A stretch of DNA of 64,000 nt from Alphaproteobacteria bacterium (GTDB taxonomy: Bacteria; Pseudomonadota; Alphaproteobacteria; Rhizobiales; Hyphomicrobiaceae). The stretch lies in NCBI GenBank assembly GCA_018819265.1, contig JAHJQI010000029.1:1-64000 (forward strand), read 5' to 3'. Shown here piece after piece: positions 20,081 to 30,529 of this stretch; the first letter of the stretch is position 1, and each line of letters opens with the position of its first letter. A program made the translations under genes and the position numbers. The notes below the pieces were generated by a model that was not told where the DNA came from, ran no database searches, and worked only from the letters and a program-made list of their open reading frames with translations.

Positions 20081-20575
20081 TCAGGCTGCCTTGCGCGGGG
20101 ATTTCGACACCTCGTTACCGCACACCGGCACGAGGAGATTGCTGCGCACGTCGCAGCCGGTCTTCACCATCCGCACGTCAAGGAATACGCTGACCAGCGG
20201 GCGCCCGGCATCGAGACGCGTATGTTCAGCGAGATTGAGCTGCCCGCGCATGTCTTCGAGTTTCTGGCCGACATCGCTGACAGGGCCTTGAAAACGGATG
20301 CGAATATAGGCACCCCCCTCCAGGCTGGCGCGCGCCAACTCGTCGGCTTCAACAGATGACACGCAATCGGGAAGCTCGATGCAGGCCGTATACGCAGGAC
20401 CGGACCCGCCGACGCCGACCAGCCCGTAGCCGATCTCAACTTCGCGCCCGAGCGATTTGCGGATGATCCACTCGTTGAGCCGCGACCATGCGTGCAGCAC
20501 ATCGTCTGTCCCGGCGGATGCGACGCTGACCCCCGCCAAGCGGAGCGGTCTCATATAGACTAAGCCTTCAGACAC
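20081..20575 (-). CDS. hypothetical protein
   Basis: 164-aa ORF with coding-like composition between moaB and the UDG gene. Confidence 0.5.
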   Translation of the reverse strand: MSEGLVYMRPLRLAGVSVASAGTDDVLHAWSRLNEWIIRKSLGREVEIGYGLVGVGGSGPAYTACIELPDCVSSVEADELARASLEGGAYIRIRFQGPVSDVGQKLEDMRGQLNLAEHTRLDAGRPLVSVFLDVRMVKTGCDVRSNLLVPVCGNEVSKSPRKAA

Positions 20576-20743
20576 GCCGGATGTCCCCCTTTACGCATCG
20601 GTCCAATCGAGGATCGGCCCGCATAAAACACTTTTGAATTTATGATAATACATGACGCGTATTGGCGTCGAATTAAGCAGACAATTCCAATTGCAACTTA
20701 AAGCAATGCAAGTTTTCAGCAACTTTGAGAAAAACCATTCGGG

Positions 20744-21748
20744 CTATTTGGCCGCAACCTGCGAAAGAGCCTTTTGCAGGCTCAGAAGATCCCGCCAAGC
20801 CTGGCGTTTTGCCGCCGGCGTGCGCAGGAGGTAGGCTGGATGCAGCGTCGGCAGGGCGCGCACCAGTCGTCCGCCAAGCATCACGTCTTTCCACTTTCCG
20901 CGCAGCCGCATGATCCCATCCGGCGTTTCCAGAATGCTTTTTGCGGCCGCCCCGCCGACCAGCAGGACGAATTCGGGCGCAATCAGTTGCGTCTGGCGCT
21001 CCAGGAACGGACGGCAACTTGCCGTCTCCTGTAGCGTCGGCGTCCGATTGCCCGGCGGCCGCCAGTAGACGACGTTGGTGATATGGACATCATTTTCCGA
21101 GAGACCGATCGCAGCAAGCATCCGATCGAGAAGCTGGCCCGCCCGGCCGACGAACGGCACGCCTGCCAGATCCTCGTCACGCCCGGGTGCCTCGCCGATG
21201 ATCATCAAGCGGGCTGCGGGCGCACCGCGATAAAAACAGGTGTTCTTGGCGGTTGCGCGCAGAGCGCACCCCTCGAACTCCTCGAGAGCCTTGCTCAGGT
21301 CGTCGAGCGAATTGGCAGCGGCGGCAATTTTGCGCGCTGCTGCCGCCCCCTGACCGCTCGCCTGACTTTGAGCCCGACCGTCGCCGGCTTCGCCTGCCGG
21401 CCGCCCTGATTTGACCGGTGCGCTAGGAGGCACTGCCCTGTCCGGCGATGTCAGGAGCGCCGCGGACGGCTGGCCCGAACCGCCAGCCCCTCGTTCAGCC
21501 GCTCGTTCAGCCGCTCGTTCAGCCGCCGTCGGCAGCCGCGCTGGTGATGCGTACGTGCTCCCCCGATTGATGGCGGCGGAGCCGCCTTTTGGCGGCGGGC
21601 GCAAGGCTTGGCGAACCGCCGCTCCAGGCGCGCAATCGCCATGTTGCAACCAGTCGACGGCTTCATCCGCAATCGCGCAGTCGACTCCCAGCTCGCCATA
21701 CCAGGCCAGCAGTTCGACGAGATCATTTCGGTCGCTGTCGATTGTCAT
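20744..21748 (-). CDS. uracil-DNA glycosylase family (type 4-like) protein
   Basis: MIIGEAPGRDEDLAGVPFVGRAGQLLDRML; LPTLHPAYLLRTP. Confidence 0.88.
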   Translation of the reverse strand: MTIDSDRNDLVELLAWYGELGVDCAIADEAVDWLQHGDCAPGAAVRQALRPPPKGGSAAINRGSTYASPARLPTAAERAAERAAERGAGGSGQPSAALLTSPDRAVPPSAPVKSGRPAGEAGDGRAQSQASGQGAAAARKIAAAANSLDDLSKALEEFEGCALRATAKNTCFYRGAPAARLMIIGEAPGRDEDLAGVPFVGRAGQLLDRMLAAIGLSENDVHITNVVYWRPPGNRTPTLQETASCRPFLERQTQLIAPEFVLLVGGAAAKSILETPDGIMRLRGKWKDVMLGGRLVRALPTLHPAYLLRTPAAKRQAWRDLLSLQKALSQVAAK

Positions 21749-21942
21749 GGCCTCGACACTACCCGCGCTCGCCGCGGTTTCAAAGCGCCGGCGGTCCAGC
21801 CGCCCCCGCGAACAGCGTCAGCACTGCAACTGTTTGACAGGTTGACGCCATCGCCACGCTCGACCTAATCGACACCACTCAAGTGTTCCAGATCTGACGT
21901 TTGCTGCCCTGCGCGGCGCGGGACTTCAAGGAGACGAGACGA

Positions 21943-23622
21943 ATGGCGGACACCACCGACGGCCTTCCCGAGCGCGAGGCGATGGACTTTGACGTCGTCA
22001 TAGTCGGAGCCGGACCCGCAGGCCTTGCCGCCGCCATCCGCCTGCGGCAGCTCGCTGCCGAGACCGGCGGCGACCTCAGCGTCGTCGTCGAGAAAGGTTC
22101 CGAAGTCGGCGCCCATATCCTGTCGGGCGCCGTGATCGACCCTTCGGGTCTCGACCGGCTGCTGCCCGGATGGCGCGAGGCCGACGACTGCCCGCTCAAG
22201 ACCAGGGTCACGCAGGACCGCTTCTACTACCTGCGCCACAGCGGGAAGATCACGCTACCGAATTTCCCGATGCCGCCGCTGATGAACAATCACGGCAACT
22301 TTGTCGGCAGCCTCGGCGATCTGACGCGCTGGCTGGGCGAAAAGGCCGAAAGCCTCGGCGTGGAGATCTACCCCGGCTTTGCTGCCTCCGAAGTGCTTTT
22401 CGATAACAGCGGCGCCGTTGTGGGCGTTGCGACCGGCGACATGGGGGTCGGCGCCGATGGCAAGCCCAAGGACAGCTTCACCCGCGGCATTGAGCTTCGC
22501 GGCAAGTACACGCTGTTCGCCGAGGGCGCCCGCGGGTCATTGTCCAAACGGCTGATCGAGCATTTCGATCTGGCCGCCAGCGATCCGCAGAAGTTCGGCA
22601 TCGGCCTGAAGGAGTTGTGGGAGGTCTCCCCCGGGAAGCACAAGCCCGGACTTGTCCAGCACTCCTTCGGCTGGCCGCTCGATAATTCGACCGGTGGCGG
22701 ATCGTTTCTCTACCACTACGGCGAAAATCTCGTGTCGGTCGGCTTCGTGGTTCACCTCAACTACGGCAATCCCTACCTGAGCCCCTACGACGAGTTCCAG
22801 CGCTTCAAGACCCACCCGCTCATCGCCGGGGTGCTCGAAGGCGGTCGGCGCATCGGCTACGGCGCCCGTGCAATCACCGAAGGCGGCTGGCAATCGATCC
22901 CGAAACTGGTGTTTCCAGGCGGCTGCCTCATCGGCTGTGCCGCTGGTTTCGTCAACCTGCCCCGCATCAAAGGCTCCCATAACGCCATTCACTCCGGCAT
23001 CGAGGCCGCCGAGACGGTCTTTTCGTCGCTCGCGGCCGGCCATGCCAATGACGAACTGAGCGGCTACGAGAAACGCATACGCGAAGGCGCGGTCGGCACG
23101 GACCTGAAGAAAGTCCGAAATGCCAAGCCGCTATGGTCGAACTTCGGCACCATCGCCGGCATCATGATGGCCGGCATCGACATGTGGGCCAATACGATTC
23201 TGCCCGGCGTCGGCTTCGGCATCACTCTCAGGCACCGCAAGAACGACGCTGAAGCCACCCACCGCACGGACCTTCATTCCCCGATCGATTACCCCAGGCC
23301 CGACGGCAAGCTGACCTTCGACAAGCTGACCAACGTCTCCTTTTCGGCGACCAATCACGAGGAGGATCAGCCCGTCCACCTCGTCCTCTCCGACCCGTCG
23401 GTCCCGATCGAAGTCAACCTGCCGCTCTATGCCGAACCGGCCCAGCGATATTGCCCCGCAGGCGTCTACGAAGTTGTCAGCGATGAAAACGGCACACCCC
23501 GGTTCCAGATCAACGCTCAAAACTGCGTCCACTGCAAAACCTGCGATATCAAGGACCCCAGCCAGAACATCACCTGGATTTGCCCGGAAGGCAGCGGCGG
23601 CCCGAACTACACCGGAATGTGA
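21943..23622 (+). CDS. etfD: electron transfer flavoprotein-ubiquinone oxidoreductase
   Basis: DFDVVIVGAGPAGLAAAIRL; C-terminal CPAGVYE...INAQNCVHCKTCDIKDPSQNITWICPEGSGGPNYTGM. Confidence 0.95.
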   Translation: MADTTDGLPEREAMDFDVVIVGAGPAGLAAAIRLRQLAAETGGDLSVVVEKGSEVGAHILSGAVIDPSGLDRLLPGWREADDCPLKTRVTQDRFYYLRHSGKITLPNFPMPPLMNNHGNFVGSLGDLTRWLGEKAESLGVEIYPGFAASEVLFDNSGAVVGVATGDMGVGADGKPKDSFTRGIELRGKYTLFAEGARGSLSKRLIEHFDLAASDPQKFGIGLKELWEVSPGKHKPGLVQHSFGWPLDNSTGGGSFLYHYGENLVSVGFVVHLNYGNPYLSPYDEFQRFKTHPLIAGVLEGGRRIGYGARAITEGGWQSIPKLVFPGGCLIGCAAGFVNLPRIKGSHNAIHSGIEAAETVFSSLAAGHANDELSGYEKRIREGAVGTDLKKVRNAKPLWSNFGTIAGIMMAGIDMWANTILPGVGFGITLRHRKNDAEATHRTDLHSPIDYPRPDGKLTFDKLTNVSFSATNHEEDQPVHLVLSDPSVPIEVNLPLYAEPAQRYCPAGVYEVVSDENGTPRFQINAQNCVHCKTCDIKDPSQNITWICPEGSGGPNYTGM

Positions 23623-23976
23623 TCTGGCCCCGTCGCCGGGCTGTGGAGAAACCGCCGCAAGCGGCAGGCGACGGCGAACTTGCAGGACGCATTCAACCTC
23701 GTCTGACGAAGGAGCCTGCCGTACGCGGCCCGCGGCGAGCAAAAATACTGATTTAATGGAAGAAAAACCAATCCGCTGGCATCATCGGAGAAGCTCGGAT
23801 GAGCGTCGTTCAGAACGATTTGACGACCGATCACGCCAATGTCGCGGGGCGATCGCCATCGTCTGGCCGTTTCATCGACATAACTGGTCGCCAAGAGCTG
23901 GATTTTCTTGCTAATCTGCCGTGACGGCGCCTGTTCGGGCGTGTGAAACGGTTCTGCAACCTGAGGGATTGCCGGT

Positions 23977-25797
23977 ATGATATCCACACGCACCCTGCGT
24001 GTCTCGAACTTTGTCCTGCTGTGTGCGCTGACCGTCATCGGTGCGCTGCTGGCGCCGGTCACCTCATTCGCTTGGTCAAACGGCGAACTGGAGACGGCCC
24101 GCTCGCTTCCCGGAAGTTACCTTGCAGGACGTTTCGCGCGCTCCAATAACGACACCGGCCAAGCCGCCGGGTTTTATCGAAACGCACTGGTCCAGGATCC
24201 CGACAGCGGCATTCTTCTCGAACGCGCCTTCCTCATGGAAGCCTCCGAAGCCAACTGGGACCGCGCCATAGCGCTTGCCGAAGATGTCGTGAAGCGACAG
24301 CCGCGCCACCGCATGGCCCGTCTTCTGCTTGGCCTCCAGGACTTCAAGTCCGGTGACTTCGAAAAATCGATCGAGAACTTCAAGGCCGCCGGCAGCGGCC
24401 CGATCGGCGAGTTGACGAGCGTAATCACCCGCGCCTGGGTCGAGCAGGCCCGCGGGCGCACCATCGAAGCGCTGTCCTCGCTGACGCTGCGCAAGCAGGC
24501 CGATTGGGCGCGCTTCTACCTGCGCTACCACCGCGCGCTGATTGCCGATCAGGCGGGTCGCAGTTCGGATGCCCAGCGCGCCTTCGAAAGCGTCTTCCAG
24601 CAGGACAACAAGACGCTGCGAACCGCACTGGCCTATACCCGCAGCGTCGCGGCTTCCGGCGACTATCGCCGCGCCAAGGGAATTCTGCGCAACCACATGC
24701 GCCAGTCGGCAGGCGAAGACCACCCGCTGGCCGTGGACCTCATGGATAAACTGACCCGCGGCGAAAATATTGGCTCGCTGATTTCGACGCCTCAGGAAGG
24801 TCTTGCCGAAGTCTTCTACGGCCTCGGCGAAGCCCTCACCGGCGAAGGCGGCGTATCGATCGGTATTCTTTATCTGCAGATGGCGCTCTATCTCGAGCCG
24901 CGCCATCCGTTTGCCCTCGCCGCCCTGGCGAGCGCGTACGAATCAATGAAGCGCTTCGAAAAGGCCATCGAGACCTACGACCGCATCCCCGACGGCTCGG
25001 CTCTTCAGCTTGCCGTCGACATCCGCAAGGCATTCAACCTGAACGAACTCGAGCGCGTCGACGACGCCAGACTGCAACTCGAGAAAGTCGCAGCCGATTA
25101 TCCCGACAGCATCAAGCCCTATGATGCGCTCGGCAACATCATGCGCGGACGCAAGCGCTACGACGAAGCCATCGGTTATTATTCGAAGGTCATCGACTTG
25201 ATCGGCAAGCCGGAGGAGAAGGACTGGGTCTACTTCTATTCGCGCGGCACCTGCTATGAGCGCACCAAGCAGTGGGCCAAGGCCGAAATCGACCTGCAGC
25301 AGGCGCTGAAACTCGACCCCAATCAGGCCCTGACGCTGAACTATCTCGGCTATTCCTGGATCGACCAGAACCTCAATCTGCGCGAGGGCATGAAGCTGAT
25401 CGAGAAGGCCGTATCGCTGAAGCCCGACGACGGCTACATCGTCGACAGCCTCGGCTGGGCCCATTACCGCACGGGTGACTATCAGGAAGCCGTCCGCTTC
25501 CTCGAGAAGGCCGTAGAATTGCGCCCCGAGGACCCCGTCCTCAACGATCACCTCGGCGATGCCTATTGGCAGGTCGGACGCATTCGCGAAGCCCGTTTCC
25601 AGTGGGACCAGGCCCTGAGCCTCAAGCCCGAGCCCGATCTTGTCGGACCGATCGAGAAGAAGCTGGCCGAAGGCCTGCCCGTGAAGCGCCAGGCTCTTGC
25701 CGCACCGTCCCTCACCGGCACGTCGGCCCCGGTAGCCTCGACCACGGCGCCTGAAGGAAATACCGACGGCGTCCCGCTGCCGCAGCGTCGTCAATAG
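23977..25797 (+). CDS. tetratricopeptide-repeat protein with signal peptide
   Basis: Multiple TPR-like repeats, e.g. ALTLNYLGYSWIDQNLNLREGMKLIEKAV. Confidence 0.85.
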   Translation: MISTRTLRVSNFVLLCALTVIGALLAPVTSFAWSNGELETARSLPGSYLAGRFARSNNDTGQAAGFYRNALVQDPDSGILLERAFLMEASEANWDRAIALAEDVVKRQPRHRMARLLLGLQDFKSGDFEKSIENFKAAGSGPIGELTSVITRAWVEQARGRTIEALSSLTLRKQADWARFYLRYHRALIADQAGRSSDAQRAFESVFQQDNKTLRTALAYTRSVAASGDYRRAKGILRNHMRQSAGEDHPLAVDLMDKLTRGENIGSLISTPQEGLAEVFYGLGEALTGEGGVSIGILYLQMALYLEPRHPFALAALASAYESMKRFEKAIETYDRIPDGSALQLAVDIRKAFNLNELERVDDARLQLEKVAADYPDSIKPYDALGNIMRGRKRYDEAIGYYSKVIDLIGKPEEKDWVYFYSRGTCYERTKQWAKAEIDLQQALKLDPNQALTLNYLGYSWIDQNLNLREGMKLIEKAVSLKPDDGYIVDSLGWAHYRTGDYQEAVRFLEKAVELRPEDPVLNDHLGDAYWQVGRIREARFQWDQALSLKPEPDLVGPIEKKLAEGLPVKRQALAAPSLTGTSAPVASTTAPEGNTDGVPLPQRRQ

Positions 25798-25831
25798 CCG
25801 TTGGCCTGCGGATGCTGCCCGACATCACGCG

Positions 25832-25879
25832 TGCCAGCCATGATTCTTGCCTGCCATGAATCTTGCCTGCCATGATCCA
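25832..25879. repeat. 16-bp tandem repeat x3 spanning the ispE start codon
   Basis: TGCCAGCCATGATTCT / TGCCTGCCATGAATCT / TGCCTGCCATGATCCA. Confidence 0.75.
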
Positions 25880-26726
25880 TGAACGTGCCCGCGCCAAGGT
25901 CAACTTGACGCTGCGCGTTCTCGGCCGCAGGCCCGACGGCTACCACGAGATCGACAGCCTCATCGCCTTTGCCGACGACGCTTTCGACACCGTCACATTG
26001 GACCCCGGCAGGCCCGTCGGCGTCACCGTCAGCGGGCCGTTCGCGGACCGTATCGTTGGCGACAACATCGTCGCCATGACGCTTCGACGCCTCGCCGAAA
26101 CAGAACCCCGCCTGCAACTGGGCGCCGTACATATCGAGAAGCGCCTTCCAGTCGCCGCAGGCATCGGCGGCGGTTCGGCGGATGCGGGGGCCGTGCTGCG
26201 CGCCGTCGCGAGCGCCAATCCTGACCACTCCGGCAGGATCGACTGGCTGGCGATAGCCGCCAGCCTCGGCGCCGACGTTCCCGTCTGCTTCACAAATGTC
26301 GCCTGCCGAGCCACGGGGCTGGGCGAAATTCTCGGACCCTTGCCGCAGCTCCCAACGCTCTCAGCTGTTCTCGTCAATTCACTCGATGATGTCCCAGCCG
26401 ACAAGACCGCGCAGGTCTTCCGCCTCCTGGCAGCCGGGCCGCTTCCCGCAAGCCCCGCCCAGGCCCCGCATGCCGTCCCAGCCGACGACCGCGCGCTCGT
26501 CGAAATGTTGTCGCAAGTCGGAAACGACCTCGAGCCCGCCGCCCGCACGGCCTTCCCGGTCATCGCGAAAGTGCTCGATGCGCTGCGGGAAATCGAGGGC
26601 TGCCGGTTCGCGGCCATGTCGGGTGCCGGCCCGACATGCTTCGGCCTCTTTGAGGACTGCGGACATGCCGCAGGCGCGCTCGCCTCGCGTCACCCAGCCT
26701 GGTGGATCGCGCCAACGCGGCTTTAG
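25872..26726 (+). CDS. ispE: 4-(cytidine 5'-diphospho)-2-C-methyl-D-erythritol kinase
   Basis: ARAKVNLTLRVLGRRPDGYHEIDSLIAF; LPVAAGIGGGSADAGAVLRA; GSGPT-like MSGAGPTCFGLF. Confidence 0.93.
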   Translation: MIHERARAKVNLTLRVLGRRPDGYHEIDSLIAFADDAFDTVTLDPGRPVGVTVSGPFADRIVGDNIVAMTLRRLAETEPRLQLGAVHIEKRLPVAAGIGGGSADAGAVLRAVASANPDHSGRIDWLAIAASLGADVPVCFTNVACRATGLGEILGPLPQLPTLSAVLVNSLDDVPADKTAQVFRLLAAGPLPASPAQAPHAVPADDRALVEMLSQVGNDLEPAARTAFPVIAKVLDALREIEGCRFAAMSGAGPTCFGLFEDCGHAAGALASRHPAWWIAPTRL

Positions 26727-26758
26727 AGCGAGATGAGATCCAGGCTCCCAAAACGGCC

Positions 26759-27775
26759 TTAATGCGCCCGTGAAATGCAGAACGCGATCACGTCCTGCAA
26801 CGCCCGTTTTTCCTTGCAGTCCTTGAAGATTTCCATGGCGTCGCGAGCCACCATCCCATACGAGCGCGCGCGTTCGTTGGTCGCCGCGATGGCGTTGTGC
26901 TTCGAGATCAGCGCCACCGCGTGTTCGAGATCGCCCTCGTTGATCTCGCCGTTGCCGATCGTCCGCTGCCAGAACGCGCGCTCGTCTTCGTTGCCGCGGC
27001 GGAACGCCAGGATCACCGGCAGCGTCACCTTGCCTTCGCGGAAGTCGTCGCCGACCGCCTTGCCGAGGTTCTTTGAATCGCCGGAGTAATCGAGCGCGTC
27101 GTCGATCAGCTGGAACGCGATGCCAAGGTTTTTGCCATAGCACCGCAGCGCGGAAAGTTCGTCGGCCGGCCGCTCCGCCAGCGCCGCACCCGATTCGGCC
27201 GCCCCAAGGAACAGCGCCGCCGTCTTGGCATTGACGATGGCGAGATACTCGTCTTCCGTCGTCGCAAGGTTTTTCGCCGCCGAAAGTTGCATGACTTCGC
27301 CCTCGGCGATGACGGCTGCGGCATTCGACAAAATCCGCAGCACTTGCAGCGAGCCGACATCGACCAACATCCGGAACGCTTGCCCGAGCAGGAAATCGCC
27401 GACGAGCACGCTCGCCTGGTTGCCCCAGATCATCCGCGCCGATTTTTTGCCGCGCCGGAAATCGCTTTCGTCGACGACATCGTCATGCAGCAAAGTCGCC
27501 GTGTGCATGAACTCGACGGCGGCCGCAACGCGGATATGCTCGTTGCCGCGAAAGCCCGTCAATTTGGCTGCCGCTATCGTCAACATCGGCCGCAACCGCT
27601 TGCCGCCCGAATCGATGAGGTGATGCGCCAGCTCCGGGATAAGCTCCACATCCGAGACCGCCTTGTCGAGGATCAGACGGTTGATGCCCTGCATGTCGGC
27701 GCTGACGAGATCGAGCAGCGGCTGCAATCCCTTGCCGGGATCGCGCGCTTCTTCGAGTGAGACTACGACGCCCAA
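26759..27775 (-). CDS. polyprenyl (octaprenyl/decaprenyl) diphosphate synthase
   Basis: LLHDDVVDESDFRRGKKSA; FQLIDDALDYSGD. Confidence 0.92.
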   Translation of the reverse strand: MGVVVSLEEARDPGKGLQPLLDLVSADMQGINRLILDKAVSDVELIPELAHHLIDSGGKRLRPMLTIAAAKLTGFRGNEHIRVAAAVEFMHTATLLHDDVVDESDFRRGKKSARMIWGNQASVLVGDFLLGQAFRMLVDVGSLQVLRILSNAAAVIAEGEVMQLSAAKNLATTEDEYLAIVNAKTAALFLGAAESGAALAERPADELSALRCYGKNLGIAFQLIDDALDYSGDSKNLGKAVGDDFREGKVTLPVILAFRRGNEDERAFWQRTIGNGEINEGDLEHAVALISKHNAIAATNERARSYGMVARDAMEIFKDCKEKRALQDVIAFCISRAH

Positions 27776-27888
27776 TGCTGGTTCCTCGGATCTGATTTTA
27801 TGTAATGTCGTTATAGTAGGCGGACGGACATGAGATTAATGACCTTTTGCCGCATCCGCACCCGAAACTTGAAGCGAGGCATGGCCTT

Positions 27889-28122
27889 ATGCGAGAGCTG
27901 ATGCGCACCAACGATCCCGTGCTCTTGAACTTCGTCGAAAACCTCCTTGGCGAGGCCGGAATCGCAGCGATCGTCCTCGACGCCAACATGAGCGTACTGG
28001 AAGGCTCCCTCGGCATGCTACCCCGGCGAATGATGGTCGCGGACGACGATGAAGCCTCGGCCCGGCGAATTCTGCGACAGGCCGACCTCGGTCAGTGGTT
28101 GATCGATGAAAAATCCAGCTAA
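27889..28122 (+). CDS. DUF2007-type small protein
   Basis: MRELMRTNDPVLLNFVENLLGEAGIAAIVLDANMSVLEGSLGMLPRRMMVADDD. Confidence 0.75.
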   Translation: MRELMRTNDPVLLNFVENLLGEAGIAAIVLDANMSVLEGSLGMLPRRMMVADDDEASARRILRQADLGQWLIDEKSS

Positions 28123-28918
28123 AGCAAGCGCCCTCGGCGAAACCTCGGTGGACGTGTCTGACGATGCATTCCTTGGCGGCCGCATTCGGCTGCTGCAGCC
28201 GCGGCGCGGCTATCGGGCCGGCATCGATGCGGTCCTGCTGGCAGCCGCCGTTCCCGAAGACCTCAGGGGCTCTGCGGGAAACACGCTTCTCGATGCCGGC
28301 GCCGGCGTAGGAACTGTCGGATTGTGCGCGGCCCGGCGCCTTTGCGAATTGCGCGTCACCCTCGTTGAGCGCGAACCCCAGCTCGTTGATCTGGCGCGGG
28401 AAAACATCGCGCGCAACGAACTCGGCGACCGCGCCAGCGTGCATCTGACGGATCTCACGGTTCACGGCACCGGCCCCCTGTCCTGCCAGCTCCCACCGGA
28501 AAGCTACGCCGTAGTCGTTGCCAATCCGCCGTACAGCGCCGCCCGTGACGGCACCATGAGCGAAGCCCCACTGAAGCGCAACTCGCATGCCCTGCGACCG
28601 CAAGAGACGCTAGATCAATGGTGCAGGTTTCTTGCACGCATGTGCGCGCCAGGCGGCCTTGCCATCATGATTCACACGACAGAGGGCCTCGAACACATCA
28701 TGTCAGGCTTCAAAGGTCGCTTCGGAGGACTTGTCATTCTGCCGCTGCATCCGCGACATGGCGAAGAAGCCAACCGCGTCATCGTTGCGGCCCGCAAGGG
28801 CCGGCGCCTGCGCACGCGGATCCTGCCCGGGATAGAAATTCACGCCGAAGGCCACGACTTCACGCCGCTCATAGCCGCGGTCCTGCGCGACGGGGAGGGA
28901 CTCGGCCTGCCGTTCTGA
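28106..28918 (+). CDS. TrmN6-like SAM-dependent methyltransferase
   Basis: LLDAGAGVGTVGLCAARR; VVANPPYSAARDGTMSEAPLKRNSHALRPQ. Confidence 0.85.
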   Translation: MKNPAKASALGETSVDVSDDAFLGGRIRLLQPRRGYRAGIDAVLLAAAVPEDLRGSAGNTLLDAGAGVGTVGLCAARRLCELRVTLVEREPQLVDLARENIARNELGDRASVHLTDLTVHGTGPLSCQLPPESYAVVVANPPYSAARDGTMSEAPLKRNSHALRPQETLDQWCRFLARMCAPGGLAIMIHTTEGLEHIMSGFKGRFGGLVILPLHPRHGEEANRVIVAARKGRRLRTRILPGIEIHAEGHDFTPLIAAVLRDGEGLGLPF

Positions 28919-29071
28919 GTTCGCGCAGTCGGCGAACGGCCGGCATTCACGGTGCTGGCCAAGGCCGCGCGGGCCTGCAATAAGGGGCGCGCCGAACCGA
29001 CACCTTGCGTGCCAGCGCTCCAGCTTCCACATCCCGATCCAATCCTCACCAGCCTTGAGAGGTCCTGACCC

Positions 29072-29905
29072 ATGTGGCCATTTTCGAGTGGACCCGTCGT
29101 TCCCGTCCTGCGCTTCACCGGCCCCATCGGAATGGCGACGCCCTTGAAACAGGGCCTGTCCCTGGCAGCAAGCGCCGACGCGATGGCCCGGGCATTCAAG
29201 CTTTCAAAACTGCCGACCATCGCCGTCATCATCAACTCTCCCGGCGGCTCTCCCGTCCAGTCGAGCCTGATCTTCAAGCGCCTCCGGCAACTGGCCGACG
29301 AGCACGAGAAGAGGATCTATGTGTTCTGCGACGATGTCGCCGCTTCCGGCGGTTACTATCTGGCCGTCGCGGGTGATGAAATCTATGCCGATGCCTGCTC
29401 GATCGTCGGCTCGATCGGCGTCATTTCGGGCGGATTTGGTTTCGTCGAGGCCCTCGACAAGCTCGGCATCGAGCGCCGCATCTATACTTCGGGCACGGCA
29501 AAGAGCCAGCTCGACGCTTTCAGGCCGGAGAATCCCGAGGACATTGCCCGCCTCAAGGAGATCCTCGGCGATATCCACGATGCGTTCATCGGGGTCGTCA
29601 AGGACCGGCGTGGCGGCAGGCTGACGGCGCCGGACGCCGACATCTTTTCCGGCGCCTTCTGGGCCGCCCCGAAAGCCGCCGAACTCGGACTCATCGACGG
29701 GATCACCGATATTCGCACCAAGATGCGGGAACTGCATGGCCCCAAGGTGCGCCTGAAGGTCGTGCCGCTGTCGCGCGGTGGCCTTTTCTCAATGCTCCGC
29801 CGACCCGTTATGGAGTTTGGCGGCCATGCCGCCGGCACCAGCCTCGCCGATGATGTCTTGTCGAGCGCGGAGGCACGTGCACTATGGTCGAGATACGGAC
29901 TTTAA
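29072..29905 (+). CDS. S49 family (SohB/SppA-like) peptidase
   Basis: VIINSPGGSPVQSSLIFKRL; DDVAASGGYYLAVAGDEIYADACSIVGSIGVISG. Confidence 0.92.
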   Translation: MWPFSSGPVVPVLRFTGPIGMATPLKQGLSLAASADAMARAFKLSKLPTIAVIINSPGGSPVQSSLIFKRLRQLADEHEKRIYVFCDDVAASGGYYLAVAGDEIYADACSIVGSIGVISGGFGFVEALDKLGIERRIYTSGTAKSQLDAFRPENPEDIARLKEILGDIHDAFIGVVKDRRGGRLTAPDADIFSGAFWAAPKAAELGLIDGITDIRTKMRELHGPKVRLKVVPLSRGGLFSMLRRPVMEFGGHAAGTSLADDVLSSAEARALWSRYGL

Positions 29906-29912
29906 TTCGACG

Positions 29913-30116
29913 ATGAGGCGACCGCACATGCCCCCCCACATCCTGATACTCGCCGTCGTCGGCGCCGGCCTCGTCGCCGGCTACCGCATGGCCTACCGCG
30001 CCATGAAGAAGCCAGCTGCCGACGCCAAGCCCGATGTCGCGCGCAACGAACCCCGCGATCTTGGCGCGCTCCAATGGGACGAAGCCGCCGGCGCCTACCG
30101 CCCCCACCAGCACTGA
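29913..30116 (+). CDS. hypothetical small membrane protein
   Basis: MPPHILILAVVGAGLVAGYRMAYRAMKK... Confidence 0.6.
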   Translation: MRRPHMPPHILILAVVGAGLVAGYRMAYRAMKKPAADAKPDVARNEPRDLGALQWDEAAGAYRPHQH

Positions 30117-30147
30117 GAGGTTGGTGGGAATAGACGCTTCCGGCGGG

Positions 30148-30354
30148 TCAGTCCTTGACCTCGAAGGTGACTTTGCAGGTCACGCGGTAGGACTCGATTT
30201 TCCCTTCCTTGCCGACCGTTGCGGAGAAATCCTGCACCCACACCGACTTGATGTTGTCGACCGACTCGGCGGCCTTGCTGACGGCCCGTTGCGCGGCGTC
30301 CTCCCATCCCTTGTCGGAGTGGGTCATTAGCTCGAGAACTTTCATGATGGCCAT
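30148..30354 (-). CDS. dodecin family protein
   Basis: 68 aa; VLELMTHSDKGWEDAAQRAVSKAAESVDNIKSVWVQDFSATVGKEGKIESYRVTCKVTFEV. Confidence 0.9.
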   Translation of the reverse strand: MAIMKVLELMTHSDKGWEDAAQRAVSKAAESVDNIKSVWVQDFSATVGKEGKIESYRVTCKVTFEVKD

Positions 30355-30529
30355 CGTCGACTCCCTTGATTGATGCGTTGCTCGGACTTGTCAGTATCTG
30401 CCCCATCTACGGCCTCGCCGTGACGGCTGCAGAATGTCTCTGATCCACCGTGTCGAAGCCGCCGCGTGACAGACGCGGACGCATGCGTATAGTGCCGCCA
30501 ACGATCAATATGACCTTGAGCGAGCGCAA

